From JASLEW01 sp963732005 (lineage in GTDB: Bacteria; Acidobacteriota; Thermoanaerobaculia; Multivoradales; UBA5704), in the NCBI GenBank assembly GCA_963732005.1, contig CAVSXT010000005.1, positions 2,790,001 to 2,854,000 of the forward strand: DNA of 64,000 nucleotides, read 5' to 3'. Position numbers and translations under genes: made by a program. The notes beneath the pieces are model-generated. The model saw only the letters and a program-made list of their open reading frames with translations. It made no database searches and was not told where the DNA came from. Every line of letters starts with the position of its first letter. Position 1 is the stretch's first letter. This document shows positions 52,075-64,000 of the stretch, in pieces.

Positions 52075-53127
52075 GTGACCGAGCAAAAGCAGATCGTCCT
52101 GTCGGGGATGCGCTCGACGGGGAAGATCCACCTGGGCAACTATTTCGGCGCGCTCAAGAACTGGGTCGAGCTGCAGGACGCCTACCGCTGCTATTACATG
52201 GCGGCGGACCTGCACGCGCTGACCACCGACTACGCCGATACCTCGCAGGTGGCGGCGAGCACCATCGAGATGGTGACCGACTGGCTGGCCGCCGGGCTCG
52301 ATCCGGAGCGGTCGGTGATCTTCGTGCAGTCGCTGGTGCCGGAGCATGCGGAGCTGAACCTGCTGCTGTCGATGATCACGCCGCTGGGCTGGCTCGAGCG
52401 GGTACCCACCTACAAGGAGCAGATCGCGCAGATCGAGAACCGCGACCTGGCGACCTACGGGTTCCTGGGCTACCCGGTGCTGCAGACGGTCGACATCGTC
52501 ATCTACCGCGCGCACTACGTGCCGGTGGGCGAGGACCAGGCAAGCCACCTCGAGATGGCCCGCGAGCTGGTAAGGCGCTTCCATCACTTCTACGGCGAGA
52601 TCTTCCCTGAGCCGCAGATCCTGCTGACCCCGACGCCGCGGGTGCCAGGCATCGACGGCCGCAAGATGTCGAAGTCCTACGGCAACGCCATCAACCTGGC
52701 CGACCCGCCGGAGGTCATCCGGCAGAAATGCATGCAGATGTTCACCGATCCGCAGCGCCTGCGGCGCAGCGACCCGGGGAGGCCGGAGGTCTGCAACCTC
52801 TACGACTTCCACCGGCTGATGTCGCCGCCGGAGGTGCAGGAGCAGGTGGCGCGGCAGTGCCGCGCGGCGGAGATCGGCTGCGTCGACGACAAGAAGCTGA
52901 TCGCGCAGCGCATCATCGACTACCTCGAGCCGATCCGCCAGCGCCGCGAGGCGCTGGCGCGCGACCGCGGACTGGTGCTCGACATCCTCGAAGCGGGGAC
53001 GCGGCGGGCGCGCGAGCGGGCGCAGGAGACGATGGAGCGGGTGCGCGCGGCGATGAAGCTGGACTACTGGCCGGAGCGCCGGGCGCGCCGCCCCGCCGAC
53101 CAGGCGGCGGCCGAGGTGCCGGTATGA
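52075..53127 (+). CDS. trpS: Tryptophanyl-tRNA synthetase
   Basis: 350 residues, GTG start. The class I motif HIGH appears as GKIHLGNY (residues 16-23) and KMSKS as DGRKMSKSYG. VPVGEDQASHLEMARELVRR is the conserved TrpS segment. It charges tRNA-Trp in the cytoplasm. The C-terminal 20 residues are an Arg/Ala-rich addition. It overlaps scpA by 4 bases. Confidence 0.96.
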   Translation: MTEQKQIVLSGMRSTGKIHLGNYFGALKNWVELQDAYRCYYMAADLHALTTDYADTSQVAASTIEMVTDWLAAGLDPERSVIFVQSLVPEHAELNLLLSMITPLGWLERVPTYKEQIAQIENRDLATYGFLGYPVLQTVDIVIYRAHYVPVGEDQASHLEMARELVRRFHHFYGEIFPEPQILLTPTPRVPGIDGRKMSKSYGNAINLADPPEVIRQKCMQMFTDPQRLRRSDPGRPEVCNLYDFHRLMSPPEVQEQVARQCRAAEIGCVDDKKLIAQRIIDYLEPIRQRREALARDRGLVLDILEAGTRRARERAQETMERVRAAMKLDYWPERRARRPADQAAAEVPV

Positions 53128-53966
53128 AGCGCGGCGGCGCGGGCGGCCATGAGGATAACTCCGGCGGCGGTGATGGCGACGGCGGCGGCGCCGCGCTGCT
53201 GCCGGCGTCGTGGCGCGTCCAGCTGCCGGTGTTCGAAGGGCCGCTCGACCTGCTGCTGCACCTGATCAAGCTCAACCGGGTGGAGATCACGGACATCCCG
53301 GTGGCGACGATCTGCGATCAGTTCCACGCCTACCTGCAGCTGATGGAGGAGCTCAACCTCGACGTCGCCGGCGACTACATCTACGAGGCGGCGGTGCTCA
53401 TCCACCTGAAGTCGAAGATGCTGCTGCCGCGCCCGGCGGCGAGCCCCGGCGAACCGGAGGAGGACCCGCGGCAGGAGCTGGTCGAGCGGCTGCTCGAGTA
53501 CCGCCGGTTGAAGGAGGCGGCGCAGTCGCTGGCGGAGGTGGATCGCCTGCGCGGCGGCGTCTGGACCCGCCGGCCGCAGCCGGTGCCCGCGGCGCCGGCC
53601 GCCGAGGACGATGCGATGGAGCTCGGCGAGGTGTCGCTGTTCGAACTGCTCTCGGCGCTCAGGCAGGCCCTGCAGCGCTATGACCGCGAGCATCCGCCGC
53701 CGCTGCTGGTGACCGCCGACGCCTTCTCGGTGCGCGATCAGTTCGACCGCCTGCTGGGGGCGCTCGACGCCGGCCGGCCGTTCGACCTGCTGGCCGATCT
53801 GCGGCAGCGGTCCTGCCGGGCGGAAGCGATCGCCGCCTTCCTGGCGATCCTCGAGCTGGCGCGCCTCAACTTGATCCGGGTCCACCAGACCCGCAACGGG
53901 GAGGTCCTGGTGTACCGCACGACCCGCGAGCTCGGGGCCGAGGATCGGGAGGCGGTCGGCGCATGA
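53124..53966 (+). CDS. scpA: Segregation and condensation protein A
   Basis: 280 residues. After a Gly/Asp-rich leader, WRVQLPVFEGPLDLLLHLIK and LNRVEITDIPVATICDQFHA form the kleisin N-terminal domain. YEAAVLIHLKSKMLLPRP follows, and FLAILELARLNLIRVHQTRN is the C-terminal winged helix. It bridges SMC heads in the condensin complex with ScpB. Overlaps trpS (4 bases) and scpB (4 bases). Confidence 0.95.
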   Translation: MKRGGAGGHEDNSGGGDGDGGGAALLPASWRVQLPVFEGPLDLLLHLIKLNRVEITDIPVATICDQFHAYLQLMEELNLDVAGDYIYEAAVLIHLKSKMLLPRPAASPGEPEEDPRQELVERLLEYRRLKEAAQSLAEVDRLRGGVWTRRPQPVPAAPAAEDDAMELGEVSLFELLSALRQALQRYDREHPPPLLVTADAFSVRDQFDRLLGALDAGRPFDLLADLRQRSCRAEAIAAFLAILELARLNLIRVHQTRNGEVLVYRTTRELGAEDREAVGA

Positions 53967-54895
53967 GCGAGCGGAGTGAGCTCGAAGCGGCCATCGAGGC
54001 GATCCTGTTCGTCTCCTCGGAGCCGGTGCCGCGCGGCCGGCTGGTCGAGCTGTTCGACGAGGAGGACCGCGAGGCGGCGGCGGCGGCGCTGGCGGCGGTG
54101 CTGGAGCGCTACGGCGGCGGCGAGGCGCGCGGGGTCATGGTGGAGGACGTGGCGGGTGGGGTGCGGTTGGTGACGCGGCCGGAGATGGGGGTCTGGCTGC
54201 GGCGGTTCTTCGAAGTCGCCGGCAGCACCAAGCTGTCGATGGCGGCGCTCGAGACGCTGGCGATCATCGCCTACCGCCAGCCGATCACCGGGCCGGAGAT
54301 CCAGGAGCTGCGCACCGTCAGTCCGGTGGGGGTGCTCAAGACGCTGCTCGAGAAGCGGCTGGTGCGCATCGCGGGGCGCAAGGAGGTGGTGGGCAAGCCC
54401 TTCCTCTACGCCACGACGCGGGAGTTCCTGGTGCACTTCGGGCTCAACAGCCTGCGCGACCTGCCGCCGCTCGAGGAGTTCGAGGAGACCTTCGGCGCGG
54501 GGGCTGGCGGCGGCCGGCTGGCGGCGGCGGGCGGGGCAGGCGGGGTAGGCGAGCCGGGATTGGGCGGGGCGATGGGCGGGGAGGGCACGGGCGCGGACGG
54601 CGGTTGGGGCGGGGAGGGTGGGATGGCGGAGGCCGGAGGTGACGGCGATGGCGACCGCGAGGAGCGCCTGCTGCGCGAGGCGGCGGAGCTCGAGGAGCGC
54701 GAGGAGAACGTCGGGCGCGGCGGCGGGGAGGCCGAAGAGAGCGAGGAGCGTGAGGAAGGTGCGGAAAGCGCTCCATGGCGGGCCGAGGGGGAAACAGCTC
54801 CTGCCGGTGAGGAAGATAAGGTGATGGCCGGCGAGGAGGAGGCGGACGTGGCCGGCGAGGAAGAGGCGGTGGTGGCCGGCGAGGAGGAGCGGTGA
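53963..54895 (+). CDS. scpB: Segregation and condensation protein B with long acidic tail
   Basis: 310 residues. The first 170 are a normal ScpB: EAAIEAILFVSSEPVPRGRL and LSMAALETLAIIAYRQPITG, then VGVLKTLLEKRLVRIAGRK and FLYATTREFLVHFGL (two winged helices). The remaining 130 residues are low-complexity Gly/Glu/Ala with EEE-rich repeats, likely disordered. It works with ScpA and SMC in chromosome compaction. Confidence 0.95.
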   Translation: MSERSELEAAIEAILFVSSEPVPRGRLVELFDEEDREAAAAALAAVLERYGGGEARGVMVEDVAGGVRLVTRPEMGVWLRRFFEVAGSTKLSMAALETLAIIAYRQPITGPEIQELRTVSPVGVLKTLLEKRLVRIAGRKEVVGKPFLYATTREFLVHFGLNSLRDLPPLEEFEETFGAGAGGGRLAAAGGAGGVGEPGLGGAMGGEGTGADGGWGGEGGMAEAGGDGDGDREERLLREAAELEEREENVGRGGGEAEESEEREEGAESAPWRAEGETAPAGEEDKVMAGEEEADVAGEEEAVVAGEEER

Positions 54896-55037
54896 TGGGA
54901 TCCGGGCGCGGCGGCGCTAGCTTGCGCACGGTTGCGGCAAGGGTGTCCGGGGGCGCCGGGCGGACCGGGCGTGGCGCCGGGTTGCCTGAACGTGGTGCCG
55001 GCGGGCCGGCGGCGGAGCGGGCCGTGGCGGGACGGCG

Positions 55038-56327
55038 ATGAGCGAGGAGCGGCTGCAGAAGATCCTGGCGCGGGCGGGGATCGCGTCGCGGCGCAAGGCC
55101 GAGGAGCTGATCCGCGAGGGGCGGGTGACGGTCAACGGCCAGCCGGCGGCGATCGGCGACAAGGCGGACCTCGAGCGCGACTCGGTGCGGCTCGACGAGC
55201 AGCGCATCCAGGTGCCGGCCATGCACCGTTACCTGCTGCTCAACAAGCCGCGCGGGGTCATGTCCACGGTGTCCGACCCGGCGGGGCGGCCGACGGTGAT
55301 CGACCTGGTGCCGCCGACGATGCGGCGGGCGCTGGCGCCGGTGGGGCGGCTCGACTTCCAGACCGAAGGGCTGCTGCTGCTCACCGACGACGGCGAGCTG
55401 GCGCAGCACGTCGCCCACCCCAGCTTCGGGTGCTGGAAGACCTACGAGGTGAAGGTGAGGGGCCGGCCGGAGCACGAGCAGATCGAGCGGTTGCGCGCCG
55501 GCATCGTGCTCGAAGGCCGGCGCACGGCGCCCTGTCGCATCGCCGCGCTGCGCCGCTCGTCCAAGACCACGGCCTCGGCGGAGCGCCGGGCGCGCCGCGC
55601 CGCGGTCGCCGGCGGGCTCCCTGGCGCCAGAGGCGCCGGAGGCCGCGCGGGGGCGGGCGACGGCGACAACGCCTCCTGGTGGTCGGTGCAGCTGGGGGAA
55701 GGGCGCACCCGCCAGATCCGCGAGATGTTCCAGCGCATCGGCCATCCGGTGCAGAAGTTGCGCCGCGTCGCCATCGGGCCGGTCTCCGACCCGGACCTGC
55801 CGCTGGGAGCGATGCGCGAGCTGAGCGGGCGCGAGGTGGCGGCGCTGCGCAAGGCCGGTCCGCCAGGCCCGTCGCGGCCGGCGGCGGCCGCCGCGGTGGG
55901 GAAAAGGCAGGGAGTGACGGCGGCCAAGGAGCGCCGGGCCGGGGCCGAACCCGCGGCTGGCGGCGGCAAAGAGAGACCGAAGCGGCAACGGGCCCCACGT
56001 CCGGCCGGCGGCGGCGATGGCGCGGTGCGCCCGCGGCGTGCGGCGGGGGCTCGTGCCGGATCTGCCGGCCCGCGCCGGCCGCCCAGCGCTCGCACAAAGT
56101 CTCCCGGTCCCCGGCGCGGTTCCGGCGGCCACGCCGTACCCCCCGGCCCGCGGCGTGCCGCCGGCGGCCGCGCCGGATCTCCTGGTCCACGGAGGCCTGC
56201 CGCCGGCCGCGCCGCACCCGGCGGCCCGCGGCGCCCGACCGGGGGGCGGCGTGCCTCTCCTGGCGGACGGCGTGGTGGACCCGCGGGGTCGGCCGGCGGT
56301 TCAGGGCCGCGGCGCAGAGGCCGGTAA
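55038..56327 (+). CDS. RluB/RluE-type rRNA pseudouridine synthase with basic disordered tail
   Basis: 429 residues. The S4 RNA-binding domain opens the protein (RLQKILARAGIASRRKAEEL). The catalytic Asp lies in APVGRLDFQTEGLLLLTDDG, and HRYLLLNKPRGVMST and LGEGRTRQIREMFQRIGHPV are family motifs. A 30-residue Arg/Ala/Gly insertion falls before the last motif. The C-terminal 150 residues are Arg/Gly/Pro-rich repeats, probably RNA-binding and disordered. It follows scpAB, a common order. Bases 54896-55037 upstream hold no gene. Confidence 0.93.
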   Translation: MSEERLQKILARAGIASRRKAEELIREGRVTVNGQPAAIGDKADLERDSVRLDEQRIQVPAMHRYLLLNKPRGVMSTVSDPAGRPTVIDLVPPTMRRALAPVGRLDFQTEGLLLLTDDGELAQHVAHPSFGCWKTYEVKVRGRPEHEQIERLRAGIVLEGRRTAPCRIAALRRSSKTTASAERRARRAAVAGGLPGARGAGGRAGAGDGDNASWWSVQLGEGRTRQIREMFQRIGHPVQKLRRVAIGPVSDPDLPLGAMRELSGREVAALRKAGPPGPSRPAAAAAVGKRQGVTAAKERRAGAEPAAGGGKERPKRQRAPRPAGGGDGAVRPRRAAGARAGSAGPRRPPSARTKSPGPRRGSGGHAVPPGPRRAAGGRAGSPGPRRPAAGRAAPGGPRRPTGGRRASPGGRRGGPAGSAGGSGPRRRGR

Positions 56328-56365
56328 GAGGACCGCCGTCCCCCCAAGGGCCAGCTGCTCGCGAG

Positions 56366-56692
56366 TCACGGCTGAGGCGCCAGACGGTCGCGGGTCGCAC
56401 GCCAGATCCGCCAGCGCTCCCGTGGATCCAGAGCTCCGGCGAAGGGGCTCGATTGGCGCAGCTCGTCGGCGAGGTCGCTCCGTTCCCCGAGGAAGGCTTC
56501 GATCGCGGGCAGATCGTTTGCCAGTAGCGCCGCCCATCTTGCCGCCGCGTCCGGCGCCGCGCCGCCGGCGGTCAGCCAACCCTGGACCCGCCGCCGTGCG
56601 CGCTCGAGGATCTCCGGCTCGTCGCGCAGCCGCTGGGCGATGGCGCGATGGTAGGCGACGCTCCGTTCCTCGGCCAGCCGGTGGAGGTCCAT
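56366..56692 (-). CDS. Small uncharacterised protein of a toxin-antitoxin-associated type
   Basis: 108 residues from the ATG at 56692. An amphipathic N-terminal part (DLHRLAEERSVAYHRAIAQR) is followed by RARRRVQGWLTAGG, and the ending LRQSSPFAGALDPRERWRIW is a motif I associate with small proteins encoded beside nucleotidyltransferase- or toxin-like genes. No partner is present here. Longer upstream starts lack support. Bases 56693-56921 hold no gene. Confidence 0.65.
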   Translation of the reverse strand: MDLHRLAEERSVAYHRAIAQRLRDEPEILERARRRVQGWLTAGGAAPDAAARWAALLANDLPAIEAFLGERSDLADELRQSSPFAGALDPRERWRIWRATRDRLAPQP

Positions 56693-56921
56693 GAGGAGCA
56701 AAGGTAGCACAGGGCGGCATGACGGGCGGGATTTTTGCATACGTTCGGGCCGGAAATGAGGTCCAAGGGGGCTTGAGTCGCTCGCTGGTGGGAGGTGCAT
56801 TGGAGCGGATGCAGGCGCTGGGTGCGGCAGGACCGGTGGTGGCGGGAAGATCCTGCCACGGCCGGCGCCCCGGCCTCCCATTTTTACGCGCTGGTTCGAC
56901 TGGCTCGAAAGGAAGCGGAAG

Positions 56922-62822
<5,901 letters not shown>

Positions 62823-62849
62823 GGGCCAACGATTCCTCCGGGGAGCACG

Positions 62850-64000
62850 ATGGGCGAGGCGGCCACAGCAGGCGGCGACCGGGTCAACATCCTGGTCGTC
62901 GACGACAGCGCCGACAACCGGCTGTCGCTCGAGACCATTCTGTCCGAGCCCGGGCAGGCCGTGGTCACCGCGGCGTCCGGCCGCGACGCCCTGCGCCGGC
63001 TGCTCGAACAGGAGTTCGCGGTGATCCTGCTCGACGTCAAGATGCCGGTGATGGACGGCTTCGAGACCGCGGCGCTGGTACGGCAGCGCAAGAGCTCGGA
63101 GCGGACGCCGATCATCTTCATCACCGCCTTCAGCGACGAGGTCCACGTCTCGCGGGGCTACTCGCTGGGGGCGGTGGACTACATCGTCTCGCCGGTGGTG
63201 CCGGAGGTGCTGCGCTCCAAGGTGGCGGTGTTCGTCGACCTGTTCCGCAAGACCGAGCAGATCCGGCGCCAGGCCGAATCGCTGCGGCGCCGCGCCGACC
63301 AGCTCTACCACCTCACCGAAGCCTCGCTGGCCATCAACTCCGCCGACACCCTCGACGAGATCCTCGAGATCGTCACCGAGACGGCGCGCGACCTGCTGGC
63401 GCCGCTGTGCGCCATGACCATGACCAACCTCGAGCAGGCGCAGCGCGCGGCGCGGCCCGCCGCCGCCGGCCAGGAGGGCGCGGCGGGGACGCCGCCGCCG
63501 CCGGGTCCGTTGGTGCCGCCGATCCCGCCGGCGCTGCCGGCCCCGGTGACTCCGCTGGCTCCACTGGCTTCGCTGGCTTCAAAAACCGAGCCTGACGCGC
63601 CGGCCCGGCAGGCGGCGGCCCCGGGAAGGTCCGGCGCCGGCGACGAATGCGAAGAGCGGCGGTTCATGGCCCAGGCGGCGGCGGTGACCGCGGCGCTCGG
63701 CGACCAGAGCCGGACGGTGCTGCTGACGCCGCAGGAGGTGGCGAGCGATCCGCGCTGGCGGTTCCTGCAGGAAGCCGCCGAGCCCGGCGACGCCGGGGGC
63801 CGGCGACGGTGCGGGGCGGCCGAATCGGGCTGGCTGGCGGCGCCGCTGACCGGACGCGACGGCCGCAGCTTCGGGTGGGTGCATCTTGCCGGCCGCGTCG
63901 CCGACCGTGGCGAGTTCGGCGACGAGGATCGCACCATCCTCACCCAGCTGGCGCAGCTGGCTTCGATCGCCATCGAGAACGTCCTGTCCTCGGAGGCGCG
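62850..64000 (+). CDS. Response regulator receiver / GAF protein (partial, runs off right edge)
   Basis: 384 residues are visible from the ATG at 62850, 27 bases after the kinase gene. Residues 13-130 are a receiver domain: NILVVDDSADNRLSLETILS, VILLDVKMPVMDGFETA (phospho-acceptor Asp), FITAFSDEV, and GAVDYIVSPVVPEVLRSKVA, where the usual Lys before Pro is Ser. A coiled helix and a GAF domain follow (TLDEILEIVTETARDLL, TILTQLAQLASIAIENVL), split by a 60-residue Pro/Ala-rich insertion. A kinase or other output probably lies beyond the edge. Confidence 0.85.
   Translation, partial: MGEAATAGGDRVNILVVDDSADNRLSLETILSEPGQAVVTAASGRDALRRLLEQEFAVILLDVKMPVMDGFETAALVRQRKSSERTPIIFITAFSDEVHVSRGYSLGAVDYIVSPVVPEVLRSKVAVFVDLFRKTEQIRRQAESLRRRADQLYHLTEASLAINSADTLDEILEIVTETARDLLAPLCAMTMTNLEQAQRAARPAAAGQEGAAGTPPPPGPLVPPIPPALPAPVTPLAPLASLASKTEPDAPARQAAAPGRSGAGDECEERRFMAQAAAVTAALGDQSRTVLLTPQEVASDPRWRFLQEAAEPGDAGGRRRCGAAESGWLAAPLTGRDGRSFGWVHLAGRVADRGEFGDEDRTILTQLAQLASIAIENVLSSEA

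Overview
The window is a very GC-rich bacterial chromosome segment (about 70% G+C by eye) with a Gram-negative gene complement: lipoprotein and signal-peptide genes, a glycolate oxidase operon, a HAMP-array hybrid kinase, and scpA-scpB-rluB next to trpS. Codon use and gene style suggest a deep-branching lineage such as Acidobacteriota. That is inference, because there is no rRNA and no intact tRNA here. No CRISPR array was seen.

Bases 1-3500 are host backbone: a PsiE-like membrane protein (cut by the left edge), a radical SAM/SPASM enzyme, a small secreted protein and a divergent J-domain/TPR protein.

Bases 3528-19818 are a 16.3-kb integrative mobilizable element bounded by a perfect 46-bp direct repeat that looks like the 3' half of a tRNA-Phe gene. 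It carries AT-richer cargo (DUF6338 membrane protein, Pro-rich micro-protein, PIN-like protein), a relaxase-helicase with a MobC partner, an excisionase-type HTH gene, a primase/RepA-type ATPase followed by iteron-like repeats, and a repeat-rich non-coding tract. Next comes an apparent cassette (truncated tyrosine recombinase plus ParDE) flanked by two dif-like sites, then a RadC-like gene, a small unknown gene and the tyrosine integrase beside the right repeat.

Bases 19819-26350 look like the wreck of a second element: a DUF429 + GIY-YIG-like gene pair, a SEC-C-motif gene broken by an IS3-family insertion (3-bp target duplication) and by frameshifts, an ISAzo13-like element with clear inverted repeats, and an integrase remnant related to the intact one.

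Bases 26360-45840 hold a secreted Cys-rich protein, glcD-glcE-glcF, and a divergent caspase-fold locus (CHAT lipoprotein facing an operon with a secreted metacaspase). A five-gene overlapping sugar operon follows (UDP-sugar dehydrogenase, epimerase, a glycosyltransferase-nucleotidyltransferase fusion, DegT aminotransferase, glycoside hydrolase), then a HicAB-type module whose toxin gene is frameshifted.

Bases 46287-64000 hold the RNase P RNA gene, an LD-carboxypeptidase, a cNMP-binding/FHA protein, two glycosyltransferases, a membrane protein, a site-2 protease-like protein, trpS, scpA, scpB and an RluB-type pseudouridine synthase. They end in a 1966-residue soluble hybrid histidine kinase with about nine near-identical HAMP repeats, followed by a response regulator/GAF protein cut by the right edge.
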